Assembly: GCF_000502835.1 (NCBI RefSeq) | Contig: NZ_AYVL01000008.1 | Span: 221,377 to 285,204, forward strand | Length of the DNA: 63,828 nucleotides | DNA from: Mesorhizobium sp. LSJC280B00 | GTDB taxonomy: Bacteria > Pseudomonadota > Alphaproteobacteria > Rhizobiales > Rhizobiaceae | Reading direction: 5' to 3' | Part shown: positions 29,700-38,775 of the stretch, piece after piece | How the letters are laid out: each line of letters starts with the position of its first letter | How positions within the stretch are numbered: the first letter of the stretch is position 1 | The notes under the pieces: model-generated | Seen by the model: the letters and a program-made list of their open reading frames with translations, nothing else | What the model was told of the DNA's origin: nothing | The model's database searches: none | Position numbers and translations under genes: made by a program

Positions 29700-30736
29700 C
29701 CGCTGCCTCCCTTTCGCGCGTTCCCTGCACCGTGGTCACCGGCTTTCTCGGCGCCGGCAAGACGACGTTGATCCGCCATTTGCTCGAAAACGCCAAAGGC
29801 AAGCGCCTGGCCATCATCGTCAACGAGTTCGGCGACATCGGCATCGACGGCGAGATTCTGAAGGGCTGCGCCATCGACACCTGCCCCGAGGAAAACATCG
29901 TCGAGCTGGCCAATGGTTGCATCTGCTGCACCGTCGCCGATGATTTCGTCCCGGCGCTGGACCAGATCCTGTCGCTGACGCCGAGGGTCGACCACATCCT
30001 GATCGAGACATCCGGCCTTGCTTTGCCCAAGCCGCTGGTCCAGGCCTTCCAGTGGCCGTCCGTGAAAAGCCGCGTCACGGTCGATGGCGTCATCGCCGTC
30101 GTCGACGGGCCGGCGCTGGCTGATGGCCGCGTAGCCAACGACATGGACGCCCTGCAGGCCCAGCGCGCGCAGGACGAGACGCTCGACCATGACGATCCGG
30201 TCGAGGAAGTGTTCGAAGACCAGCTCGCCTGCGCCGACCTGATCATCCTGTCGAAGAGCGACCTGATGGACACAGCCGGCGCGGCCCGCGCCAATGCCGT
30301 GATCGGAAAGCATGTTGCGCGGGCGGTGAAGATCGTACCGACTTCGCAAGGCAAGGTCGACCCGTCGGTGCTGCTCGGCCTCGGCCTCGCCGTCGAGGAC
30401 GACATCGAGAATCGCAAGACCCACCACGACGACGAGCTCGACCACGAACATGACGATTTTGACTCGTTCGTCATCGACATCGCGTCTGTGTCCAACCCGG
30501 ACGAGCTCGCACAACGGGTCGCCACGGCGGCGGAGGAAGAAAACGTGTTGCGCGTCAAGGGTTTCGTCGAAGTCGGCGGCAAGCCGATGCGGCTCCTGCT
30601 GCAGGCCGTCGGTCCGCGCGTCAACCACTATTACGACCGCGCCTGGACCGCTGAAGACGACCGCCGCTCGCGCCTGGTCGTCATCGGCCTGAAAGGGCTG
30701 AACCGCCCGGCCATCGAGCGTATCCTCGCCGGCTGA
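29696..30736 (+). CDS. cobW: CobW metallochaperone GTPase
   Basis: G3E-family GTPase, 346 aa, thought to deliver cobalt for corrin chelation. Walker A GFLGAGKT lies at residues 16-23, the metal-binding CxCC motif at C75/C77/C78 (GCICCTV), and a His/Asp-rich stretch around THHDDELDHEHDDFD before the C-terminal domain. It starts within the end of the DUF1636 gene (ATGA) and precedes cobN by 18 bases. Confidence 0.95.
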   Translation: MTAASLSRVPCTVVTGFLGAGKTTLIRHLLENAKGKRLAIIVNEFGDIGIDGEILKGCAIDTCPEENIVELANGCICCTVADDFVPALDQILSLTPRVDHILIETSGLALPKPLVQAFQWPSVKSRVTVDGVIAVVDGPALADGRVANDMDALQAQRAQDETLDHDDPVEEVFEDQLACADLIILSKSDLMDTAGAARANAVIGKHVARAVKIVPTSQGKVDPSVLLGLGLAVEDDIENRKTHHDDELDHEHDDFDSFVIDIASVSNPDELAQRVATAAEEENVLRVKGFVEVGGKPMRLLLQAVGPRVNHYYDRAWTAEDDRRSRLVVIGLKGLNRPAIERILAG

Positions 30737-30754
30737 CCCCAGGCACGAGCCGCG

Positions 30755-33700
30755 ATGCACATCCTCACCACCACATCCGCCTCGCTCGACGATCTCGCCG
30801 AGCCCGTCGATCTCAGGCAAACGCCTGCGGATGTCGTGGCGCTGTCCTTCACCGACAGCGACCTGGCCGGGCTGGCGGCGGCGTGGAAGGCAGATGCGCA
30901 CCGCCTGCCGTCGATGCGGCTCGCCGCCTTGCGCGACCTGCGCCATCCGATGTCCGTCGACCTGTGGATCGACAGCGTCGCCCGCCACGCCAAGGTCATT
31001 CTGGTCCGCATCCTCGGCGGCTATGACTGGTGGCGCTATGGCTGCGACCAGCTCGCCGTTATCGCGCGAAATCGCGGTATCAAGCTGGCGCTCCTACCGG
31101 GCGAGAGCCACGACGAGGATTTGCGACTGATCGAAGGCTCGACGCTGCCGCGCGAGGAGTTGGACGCCCTGCTTGGCTATTTCCGCGAGGGCGGGCCGGC
31201 AAATATGACGGCGCTGGTGCAGAGGCTGGCAAGTCTCGCTGGATCGGGTGCGGCGGTAGCCGAACCTGTTAGCGTGCCAAAGGCGGGATTTTACGAGCCG
31301 GGACTGGGGGTAGTAGAACGCGGCGTCCCCCTCCCCCTCGAGGGGAGGGTCCGGCCGCAGGCCGGGGGTGGGGTCCTCTCCGAAGCGCGCCTACACAAAA
31401 CGTCGCGCACTGCCGTGACGACCGCACCCGGCCCTGCGGGCCACCCTACCCTCGAGGGGAAGGGGGACGTCGTGCCAATTCTCTTCTACCGTTCGATGCT
31501 GCTCGCCGCCGATGTCGCGCCCATCGACGCGCTTTTCGAAGCCCTGCGCCACCGCGGCATGGCTCCCGTGCCTCTGTTCGTCTCCAGCCTCAAGGACCCG
31601 GCGTCGCTCGCCTTTGTCGAAACCGCGCTCGCAACCCTGAAGCCTGCCGCCATCATCACCGCCACAGCTTTCGCCTCGGGTGCCGAGCCCGGTGTCGAAA
31701 CCCTGTTCGACCGCGCCGGCGTGCCGGTGTTCCAGGTCATCGTCGCGACCACCCGCCGCGACATCTGGCAAACCAATCAGCGCGGCCTGGCGCCCGCCGA
31801 CCTTGCCATGCATGTCGTCCTGCCCGAGCTCGACGGCCGCATCCTGGCCGGCGCCATTTCATTCAAGAGCGAAAGCGAAACCGACCCGGCGCTGGCCTTC
31901 CGCGCCTTCGCCAACCGGCCTGAGCCCGACCGCGTGGCGCAAGTGGCGAACCGTGTCGAGGCCTTCGTGCGCCTGCAGCGGACGCCGCGTGCGGAGCGCA
32001 AGCTCGCCATCCTGATCCCCGACTATCCGAGCGCCCCCGGTCGCACCGGCTACGCGGTTGGTCTCGACGTGCCGTCCAGCGTGCTGGCAATGCTGCACGA
32101 CCTGAGCGAACAGGGCTACGCCGTTGAAAGGATTCCGCAAACGCCGCGCGAGTTGCTAGAGGTGCTGGAAAAGGACAGCCAAGGGTTGGCCCTACACGAC
32201 TATCAGACCTTTTCGAAGGAATTGCCTGCAGCGGCAATCGCTGCGGTAGAGGCGGCTTGGGGGAATGCGGCAGATGAGACAAGTTTGTGCGAGGCACCCC
32301 CCTCTGTCCTGCCGGACATCTCCCCCTCAAGGGGGGAGATTGGCAGTTTCGCCGACGGCTCTCTCTCAACATCCTTGGTGATTGGCGAAAGCAGAGACAA
32401 CAGCGCAATCTCCCCCCTTGAGGGGGAGATGTCCGGCAGGACAGAGGGGGGTGTTCAGGCGCCTAGCGCCGCAAAATTCGCCTTCCGCGCAGCCACCTTC
32501 GGCAACGTCACCGTGGCACTCGCACCTGACCGCGGGCGCTCAGCCGACCGCCGCGCCGACTATCACGACCCGACGCTGCCGCCGCGCCATGCGCTGGTCG
32601 CCTTTGGCCTCTGGCTGCGCAAGTCGCTCGGCATCCATGCAATTGTCCATGTCGGCGCCCACGGCACGCTGGAGTGGCTGCCCGGCAAGACCGTGGCGCT
32701 CAGCGAAAACTGCTTTCCCGAGATAGTCACCGGTCCCCTGCCCGTCATCTATCCCTTCATCGTCTCCAACCCGGGAGAGGCAGCGCAGGCCAAGCGGCGC
32801 ATTGCCGCCGTCACGCTCGGCCATCTGCCGCCGCCGCTGACCGGCGCCGGGCTGGACGAAAACCAGCACAGGCTTGAACGACTGGTTGACGAATATGCCC
32901 AGGCCGACGGGCTCGACCGCCGCCGCCGCGACCGCCTGGCGAAGCTGATCGTCGAGACGGCGGAAAAGACCGGCCTCGCCTCAGAGGCAGGCGTCGCCAG
33001 GACCGACGCAGCCGACGAGGCTTTGCGCCGCATCGACGCCTGGCTCTGCGATCTCAAGGATTTCGCCATCAAGGACGGCCTGCACATTTACGGCCGCGCG
33101 CCGGAAGGCGAGGCTGATCCGTTGCGGCGGCAAAGTGCGGCAGCTGAAAAAACCGCGCTGCTTGCCGCCCTCGATGGCCGCCACGTCGCTGCCGGTCCGG
33201 CCGGTGCGCCGGCGCGTGGCCGGAGCGATGTGCTGCCCACCGGCCGCAATTTGTTTACCGCCGACCCGCGCACCATGCCGACGCCGACCGCCTATGATCT
33301 GGGCAAGATGGCAGCGGAAGAAGTGGTCCGCAGCTACATGCAATCGCATGGCGACTGGCCGCGCTCGCTGGTCATCGACCTGTGGGGCTCGGCCTCGCTG
33401 CGCACCGGCGGTGAGGAGATCGCGCAAGGCCTGGCGCTAATGGGCTGCCGGCCGCAATGGGATTCCGCCACCGGCCGCATCACCGGCATAGATGTGCTGC
33501 CGCCGGCAACACTCGGCCTTCCGCGCATCGATGTCACCTGGCGCATATCGGGCCTGTTCCGCGACATGTTCCCGACCCAGATCGCGCTGATCGACGCCGC
33601 GGCCAACGCGGTGGCGACCCGCGACGAGGACGATTCGGAAAACCCGCTCGCCGCTAGGACCCGCATCGACGGCAAGATCGGCCCGCGCATTTTCGGCACC

Positions 33701-34402
33701 TCGCCGGGCACTTACGGCGCGGGCGTCGAGGACTTGTTGTCGAGCGGCGACTGGGCCGCGCGCGAAGAGATCGGCCGCACCTATCTCGCCGCCACCTCGC
33801 ACGCCTATGGCGGCTCAGAGGGCAAAGGCATTTCGGCGCCCGGCGCGTTCGAGGATCGCCTCGCCGAGGCCGACCTTCTGGTTCATAGCGGCGACGACCC
33901 CGGCCGCGACATCCTCGAAGGCTCGGCCGACGTCGCCTTCATCGGCGGCTTTTCGGCAGCACTTGCCGCGCTCGGCAAAAACGCCGACGTGATCGTGCTC
34001 GACACCACGGACCCGCAAAGACCGAAGCCGCGCTCGGTTGGTGAGGCCGTATCCCGGGTAGTTCGCGCCCGCGCGGTCAACCCGCGCTTCATCGCCGGCC
34101 AGATGCGTCATGGCCCGCGCGGCGCCTCGGAATTCGCCGAGACGGTCGACCGGCTTGTCGGCTTTGCTGAGACTACCCATGCCATATCGGGCACGCTGAT
34201 CGAGGCGATGCACGACGCCTATCTTGGCGACCCCGTGGTGCGCGCCTTCATACTGCGCGAGAACCCGGCGGCGGCGAAGGTGATTGCCGAGCGTTTGCTG
34301 TCGGCACGGCGGCGCGGGCTCTGGCATCCGCTGCGCAATTCGATCGATGACGATCTCGCCGCACTGATTGCCGAAGCGCAAGCTCTGGGAGTGGCGGCAT
34401 GA
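30755..34402 (+). CDS. cobN: Cobaltochelatase subunit CobN (with two palindrome insertions)
   Basis: Large subunit of the aerobic ATP-dependent cobaltochelatase, which inserts cobalt into hydrogenobyrinic acid a,c-diamide together with CobS and CobT (not in this window). 1215 aa. Family stretches include VPILFYRSMLLAADVAPID, HVGAHGTLEWLPGKTVALS and GGYDWWRYG. Two repeats interrupt the protein without breaking the frame: residues about 189-241 and 514-566 are encoded by palindromic elements. Both lie in segments that look like linkers, so the enzyme may still work. cobG follows with an ATGA overlap. Confidence 0.95.
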   Translation: MHILTTTSASLDDLAEPVDLRQTPADVVALSFTDSDLAGLAAAWKADAHRLPSMRLAALRDLRHPMSVDLWIDSVARHAKVILVRILGGYDWWRYGCDQLAVIARNRGIKLALLPGESHDEDLRLIEGSTLPREELDALLGYFREGGPANMTALVQRLASLAGSGAAVAEPVSVPKAGFYEPGLGVVERGVPLPLEGRVRPQAGGGVLSEARLHKTSRTAVTTAPGPAGHPTLEGKGDVVPILFYRSMLLAADVAPIDALFEALRHRGMAPVPLFVSSLKDPASLAFVETALATLKPAAIITATAFASGAEPGVETLFDRAGVPVFQVIVATTRRDIWQTNQRGLAPADLAMHVVLPELDGRILAGAISFKSESETDPALAFRAFANRPEPDRVAQVANRVEAFVRLQRTPRAERKLAILIPDYPSAPGRTGYAVGLDVPSSVLAMLHDLSEQGYAVERIPQTPRELLEVLEKDSQGLALHDYQTFSKELPAAAIAAVEAAWGNAADETSLCEAPPSVLPDISPSRGEIGSFADGSLSTSLVIGESRDNSAISPLEGEMSGRTEGGVQAPSAAKFAFRAATFGNVTVALAPDRGRSADRRADYHDPTLPPRHALVAFGLWLRKSLGIHAIVHVGAHGTLEWLPGKTVALSENCFPEIVTGPLPVIYPFIVSNPGEAAQAKRRIAAVTLGHLPPPLTGAGLDENQHRLERLVDEYAQADGLDRRRRDRLAKLIVETAEKTGLASEAGVARTDAADEALRRIDAWLCDLKDFAIKDGLHIYGRAPEGEADPLRRQSAAAEKTALLAALDGRHVAAGPAGAPARGRSDVLPTGRNLFTADPRTMPTPTAYDLGKMAAEEVVRSYMQSHGDWPRSLVIDLWGSASLRTGGEEIAQGLALMGCRPQWDSATGRITGIDVLPPATLGLPRIDVTWRISGLFRDMFPTQIALIDAAANAVATRDEDDSENPLAARTRIDGKIGPRIFGTSPGTYGAGVEDLLSSGDWAAREEIGRTYLAATSHAYGGSEGKGISAPGAFEDRLAEADLLVHSGDDPGRDILEGSADVAFIGGFSAALAALGKNADVIVLDTTDPQRPKPRSVGEAVSRVVRARAVNPRFIAGQMRHGPRGASEFAETVDRLVGFAETTHAISGTLIEAMHDAYLGDPVVRAFILRENPAAAKVIAERLLSARRRGLWHPLRNSIDDDLAALIAEAQALGVAA
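31320..31476. repeat. Palindromic element, family 1, in cobN
   Basis: Inverted repeat with left arm 31320-31375 and right arm 31420-31476. Each arm contains CCCTCGAGGGG flanked by a GC-rich CCGGCCGCAGGCCGG or CCGGCCCTGCGGGCC hairpin. It lies wholly inside cobN and adds about 52 codons (starting RGVPLPLEGRVRPQAGG), keeping the frame. Confidence 0.85.
32295..32453. repeat. Palindromic element, family 2, in cobN
   Basis: Arms at 32295-32342 and 32406-32453 are near-perfect reverse complements; each carries CTGTCCTGCCGGACATCTCC and a CTCAAGGGG-type inner palindrome. The element is translated as part of CobN: PPSVLPDISPSRGEIGSF, a variable loop, then ISPLEGEMSGRTEGG. A close relative sits in cobG. 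Confidence 0.9.
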
Positions 34403-35868
34403 ACGCTTTCTCGCGCCGTGGCGCCTGCCCTGCCTTGTCCGCGCCGATGCAGACCGGCGACGGGCTGCTGGTGCGGCTCAATCCGGTCGCTGGAGGACTG
34501 TTGCCGAAATCGTTGATCGGACTCTGCGAATCTGCCTTGCGCCATGGCAACGGTATCATGGAAGTGACCGCCCGCGGCAGCCTGCAGATCCGCGGCCTGA
34601 CGTCGGCAAGCGCGCGGCTGCTGGCGATGGAGGTCGATGCGCTCGGCATCGCGGTGCGCACCGGCGTGCCGGTCGAGACCGGCCCGCTGGCCGGGCTCGA
34701 CCAGGAGGAGATAGCCGACCCGCGCCCAATGGCGCAGCGGATTCGGGCGGCAATTGAGGACGCCGGTGTTACGCAACGGCTTGGCCCGAAGGTGTCGGTG
34801 ATTGTTGACGGCGGCGGGCAGCTGACAATGGATGCGGTTACGGCCGATGTCAGGCTGGTCGGGGTGCGGGCCGCCGACGGAATTAAGTGGCGGGTATCGC
34901 TCGCCGGAGATGCGCAGGGTGCCACGCCGCTGGCGATGTCCGAGGAAGATGCGGCTTGTGACATCGCCGTCGCCATTCTCAGGATGGTTGCCGAAAAGGG
35001 CCGCGATGCCCATGCGCGGGATTTGACGGCGAGGCAGCTGAGATCTCTCGCAAGTTGGCGATCCGTCGCGCCCCCCTCTGTCCTGCCGGACATCTCCCCC
35101 ACAAGGGGGGAGATCGGCAGCTTCGCCGGCGGCTTCCCCCCAGCACCTTCGGCGATTGGCGAAATCGGAGACGAAGGCGCAATCTCCCCCCTAGAGGGGG
35201 AGATGTCCGGCAGGACAGAGGGGGGCGCGAAGGATCGCCGGCCCATCGGAGTTTTCGATCTGGCAGCCGGCAGTACCTCCCTCGGCATCGGCCTGCCGTT
35301 CGGCAGCATACCAGCGCAAAAACTTATCGATCTCACCCAATACGCCCTCATCCTCGGCACCACCGAAATCCGTCTGGCGCCGGGTCGCACGCTGCTTTTG
35401 CTTGGCCTCTCCCCAGCCGCATGTCTTTCACTCCAGAAAACCGCCGCAACCCTCGGCTTCGTCACCGACGCAGCCGATCCGCGCACCAGGATCGCCGCCT
35501 GCCCGGGTGCTTCCGCCTGTGCCTCGGGCCGCATCGCGACACGCAACATCGCCGAGACCATCGCCGTGGAAGACCGCGATATCCTCGATTCCTCGCTGAC
35601 GCTGCACATCTCCGGCTGCGCCAAGGGTTGCGCCCATCCCGGTCCGGCGGCGCTGACCCTGGTCGGTGGCGAAAACGGAGCCGGACTTGTCGTGGACGGG
35701 ACGGCAAAGGCATTGCCCGCCGGATACAGGCCGGGCTACGACGCCGCGCACGGCATCGGCCGCGTTGCAGCGATGATCCGCAGCGCACGACATCCCGGCG
35801 AAACCGCTACCGCCTGCCTGGCGAGGCTCGGCGCGGCCGGCATCACCGAAATCTATCGACAGGAATGA
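34399..35868 (+). CDS. cobG: Precorrin-3B synthase CobG (with palindrome insertion)
   Basis: Sulfite/nitrite-reductase-like monooxygenase that makes precorrin-3B from precorrin-3A with O2, marking the aerobic pathway. 489 aa, longer than usual because of an in-frame repeat at residues about 224-277. The [4Fe-4S] ligands are visible as CPGASAC and SGCAKGC in the C-terminal half, and LNPVAGGLLP lies near the start. It overlaps cobN and cobH as ATGA. Confidence 0.94.
   Translation: MNAFSRRGACPALSAPMQTGDGLLVRLNPVAGGLLPKSLIGLCESALRHGNGIMEVTARGSLQIRGLTSASARLLAMEVDALGIAVRTGVPVETGPLAGLDQEEIADPRPMAQRIRAAIEDAGVTQRLGPKVSVIVDGGGQLTMDAVTADVRLVGVRAADGIKWRVSLAGDAQGATPLAMSEEDAACDIAVAILRMVAEKGRDAHARDLTARQLRSLASWRSVAPPSVLPDISPTRGEIGSFAGGFPPAPSAIGEIGDEGAISPLEGEMSGRTEGGAKDRRPIGVFDLAAGSTSLGIGLPFGSIPAQKLIDLTQYALILGTTEIRLAPGRTLLLLGLSPAACLSLQKTAATLGFVTDAADPRTRIAACPGASACASGRIATRNIAETIAVEDRDILDSSLTLHISGCAKGCAHPGPAALTLVGGENGAGLVVDGTAKALPAGYRPGYDAAHGIGRVAAMIRSARHPGETATACLARLGAAGITEIYRQE
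35068..35228. repeat. Palindromic element, family 2, in cobG
   Basis: Same family as the second element in cobN, with arms 35068-35117 and 35180-35228. It is read in the same relative frame, giving PPSVLPDISPTRGEIGSF, a different loop, then ISPLEGEMSGRTEGG. Because it is palindromic, the antisense frame encodes almost the same peptide. Confidence 0.9.
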
Positions 35869-36512
35869 GCATGCCCGCCCAGAACGCCTACGACTACATC
35901 CGTGACGGCACGGCGATCTACGAGCGCTCCTTCGCCATCATCCGCGCCGAGGCCGACCTGTCGCGCTTTTCCGAAGCCGAGGCCGACGTCGCCATCCGCA
36001 TGATCCATGCCTGCGGCCAGGTCGACGCTTGCAGGCACTTCGTTTTCTCGAGCGATTTCGTTGCCGCGGCGCGCACGGCGCTGGGGGCCGGCGCGCCGAT
36101 CTTCTGCGACGCGCAGATGGTCGCGCATGGCGTCACGCGCGCCCGGCTTCCGGCCGGCAACGAGGTGATCTGTACGCTGCGCGATCCGCGGACGGCCGAC
36201 ATCGCGAAAAAGATCGGCAACACCCGCTCGGCCGCGGCGATCGACCTGTGGGGCGAGCGCATGGCCGGTTCGGTCGTCGCCATCGGCAATGCGCCGACAG
36301 CCCTTTTCTATCTGCTGGAAAAGCTGCGCGACGGCGCCCCGAAGCCGGCGGCGATCATCGGTATGCCGGTCGGGTTTGTCGGCGCCGCCGAATCGAAGGA
36401 TGCGCTGGCCGAAAATTCCTATGGCGTGCCTTACGCCATCGTGCGCGGCCGGCTGGGCGGCAGCGCCATGACCGCCGCCGCGCTCAACGCTTTGGCGAGG
36501 CCGGGCCTATGA
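35865..36512 (+). CDS. cobH: Precorrin-8X methylmutase
   Basis: Moves the C11 methyl to C12, giving hydrogenobyrinic acid. The 215-aa product has the catalytic His in IRMIHACGQVD and the motif GNAPTALFYLLE; MPVGFVGAAESK lies towards the end. ATG 35865 overlaps the cobG stop as ATGA; a second in-frame ATG is two codons later. Confidence 0.95.
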   Translation: MSMPAQNAYDYIRDGTAIYERSFAIIRAEADLSRFSEAEADVAIRMIHACGQVDACRHFVFSSDFVAAARTALGAGAPIFCDAQMVAHGVTRARLPAGNEVICTLRDPRTADIAKKIGNTRSAAAIDLWGERMAGSVVAIGNAPTALFYLLEKLRDGAPKPAAIIGMPVGFVGAAESKDALAENSYGVPYAIVRGRLGGSAMTAAALNALARPGL

Positions 36513-37267
36513 ATGCGATTGCAAAAGGCAGGCTTGTCGGCGTCGGCACCGGACCCGGCGACCCGGAACTCTTGACGCTGAAGGCAGTGCGCGCGCTGGC
36601 CGAGGCCGATGTCGTCGCGCATTTCGCTAAGCGCGGCAACAACAGCAACGCCCGGGCCATCGTCGAAACCCATTTTCGCTCCGATTTGATTGAACTGCCG
36701 CTGCTCTATCCGGTGACGACCGAAATCGACAAGGATCACAGCGATTACCGCTCGCAGATCACCGATTTCTACGAGGAATCGGCCGAAAAGGTCGCCGCGC
36801 ACCTCAGCGCCGGCAGGATGGTCGCTGTGCTTTCGGAAGGCGACCCGCTTTTCTACGGCTCCTACATGCATCTCCATGTCCGGCTGGCGCACCGCTTCCC
36901 GACCGAAGTCATTCCCGGCATCACCGCCATGTCCGGCTGCTGGTCGGCGACCGGCCTGCCGATCGTCCAGGGCGACGACGTACTGACCGTATTGCCCGGC
37001 ACAATGAGCGAATTCGAGCTGATGCGCCGCCTCGCCGACACCGACGCCGCCGTGATCATGAAGGTCGGCCGCAACCTGCCCAAGATCAGGCGCGCGCTGG
37101 AGGCAACCGACAAGCTGGCGCGGGCCATCTATGTCGAGCGCGGCACCATGCCGGGCGGTGTCTCGATGCGGCTTGCCGACAAAAAGGATGGCCAGGCGCC
37201 TTATTTCGCCATCGTGCTGGTGGCCGGCTGGTCGGGCCGGCCAAACGCATTGAGAGCCGAAGCATGA
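36509..37267 (+). CDS. cobI: Precorrin-2 C20-methyltransferase
   Basis: SAM-dependent methylation at C20, 252 aa, tetrapyrrole methylase fold. Motifs are GVGTGPGDPELLTLKA near the start, VLSEGDPLFYGSYMHL and EVIPGITAMSGCWSATGLP. ATGA overlaps at both ends couple it to cobH and cobJ. Confidence 0.95.
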   Translation: MNAIAKGRLVGVGTGPGDPELLTLKAVRALAEADVVAHFAKRGNNSNARAIVETHFRSDLIELPLLYPVTTEIDKDHSDYRSQITDFYEESAEKVAAHLSAGRMVAVLSEGDPLFYGSYMHLHVRLAHRFPTEVIPGITAMSGCWSATGLPIVQGDDVLTVLPGTMSEFELMRRLADTDAAVIMKVGRNLPKIRRALEATDKLARAIYVERGTMPGGVSMRLADKKDGQAPYFAIVLVAGWSGRPNALRAEA

Positions 37268-38028
37268 GCGGCCGCCTCACCGTCATCGGCCTCGGGCCCG
37301 GCGGCGCCGACCAGGTGACGCCGGAGGCAAGCCGCGCCGTTGCCGAGGCAAAATTCTTCTATGGCTACAAGCCTTATCTTGACCGGCTCGATCTGCGCCC
37401 CGACCAGATTCGCGTCGCTTCCGACAATCGCGAGGAACTCGCGCGCGCCAAGGACGCGCTGCTGAAGGCTGCGGAAGGCCACGATGTCGCCGTCGTGTCG
37501 GGCGGCGATCCCGGCGTCTTCGCCATGGCCGCGGCCGTCTGCGAGGCGATAGAGGCGGGCCCACCCGAATGGCGCGCGGTCGACATCGCCATCGTGCCCG
37601 GTATCACCGCCATGCTCGCCGTCGCCGCCCGCATCGGCGCGCCGCTCGGCCATGATTTCTGCGCCATCTCGCTGTCCGACAATCTGAAGCCGTGGGACCT
37701 GATCGAGCTACGCCTGCTGGCGGCAGCCGGAGCCGGCTTCGTAATCGCGCTCTATAACCCGATCAGCAAGGCGCGCCCATGGCAGCTAGGCCGCGCGTTC
37801 GAATGCCTTGCTGCGATCCTGCCCGGCACCACGCCGGTGATCTTCGGCCGTGCCGCCGGCCGTCCCGACGAGCGCATCGAGGTTTTTCTGCTGGCCGACG
37901 CCGATGCCGCGAAGGCCGACATGTCGACCTGCATCATCATCGGCTCGCCGGAAACCAGGATCATCAAGCGGGGTGACAAGGCCGCGCTGGTCTACACGCC
38001 GCGTTCGGCAGCTGGCCCAAGAACATGA
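37264..38028 (+). CDS. cobJ: Precorrin-3B C17-methyltransferase
   Basis: Ring-contracting methyltransferase, 254 aa, with VIGLGPGGADQVTPEA at the start, VVSGGDPGVFAMA and VPGITAMLAVAARIGAPLGHDF. Its last 37 bases overlap the 3' end of cobK on the opposite strand. Confidence 0.95.
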   Translation: MSGRLTVIGLGPGGADQVTPEASRAVAEAKFFYGYKPYLDRLDLRPDQIRVASDNREELARAKDALLKAAEGHDVAVVSGGDPGVFAMAAAVCEAIEAGPPEWRAVDIAIVPGITAMLAVAARIGAPLGHDFCAISLSDNLKPWDLIELRLLAAAGAGFVIALYNPISKARPWQLGRAFECLAAILPGTTPVIFGRAAGRPDERIEVFLLADADAAKADMSTCIIIGSPETRIIKRGDKAALVYTPRSAAGPRT

Positions 38029-38774
38029 CCGACCAGAAAATGATCGACCATCTCGGCAAGAGATTCGACGGTCTCAGCCGACGTGACGTCCGGCAGCGCC
38101 GGCCTGCGGATCATCACCACCTCGATTCCCAGCGCTCGCGCCGCCGCGATCTTGCCGTAGGTCGCCTCGCCGCCGCTGTTTTTGGAAACAACGACTTCGA
38201 TGTGGTGTTGCAGAAGCAGTGCATGTTCGTCGACTTCCCGAAACGGCCCGCGCGCCAAGAGATAGCTCGCGTCGGGCACAGCGAGCCTGGGCTCGACCGG
38301 GTCGACACTGCGGATGTGATAATGATGCTGGGGAGCGGCCTTGAAGGCAGCGACCTCCTGTCGCCCGAGCGCCAGGAACACGCGGCGCGGCACCGATCCC
38401 AAAGCCGTCACCGCGCTGGCAACGGTGTCGACCAACATCCAGCGATCACCTTCGACCGCCTCCCATCCGGGACGCCTGAGCGCAACGATAGGCACGCCGG
38501 TCATGCGCGCTGCTTCCGCCGCATTGGCGGAGATTCGCGCCGCATAGGGATGCGTGGCGTCGATCAGCAGGTCGATCTTGTTCTGGCGGAGATACGCCGC
38601 CAGCCCGGCGGCACCGCCGAAGCCGCCGACCCGCACCGGCACCCCCTGCGCGGCCGGGTTTTCGGTGCGGCCGGCCAGCGACAGTATGACCGAAATATCC
38701 GCGCGCGCGGCCAGCTTTCCGGCCAGTTGCCGGGCTTCGGTGGTTCCGCCGAGGATCAGAATGCGGTGGGTCAT
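37992..38774 (-). CDS. cobK: Precorrin-6A reductase, antisense in operon
   Basis: NADPH-dependent reduction of precorrin-6A to 6B, 260 aa. It starts with a Rossmann-type RILILGGTTEARQLAG and has IDATHPYAARISANA and VFLALGRQEVAAF. It is the only cob gene here on the minus strand. It lies between cobJ and cobL: its 3' end overlaps cobJ by 37 bases and its ATG abuts that of cobL head-to-head. A promoter would have to lie within cobL. Start 38774 or 38777 (two adjacent ATGs). Confidence 0.93.
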   Translation of the reverse strand: MTHRILILGGTTEARQLAGKLAARADISVILSLAGRTENPAAQGVPVRVGGFGGAAGLAAYLRQNKIDLLIDATHPYAARISANAAEAARMTGVPIVALRRPGWEAVEGDRWMLVDTVASAVTALGSVPRRVFLALGRQEVAAFKAAPQHHYHIRSVDPVEPRLAVPDASYLLARGPFREVDEHALLLQHHIEVVVSKNSGGEATYGKIAAARALGIEVVMIRRPALPDVTSAETVESLAEMVDHFLVGHVLGPAAERGV

Positions 38775-38775
38775 C

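Noticed and set aside
31320..35228. cobN and cobG as pseudogenes broken by repeats
   Set aside because: All three insertions keep the reading frame, and conserved motifs continue on both sides.
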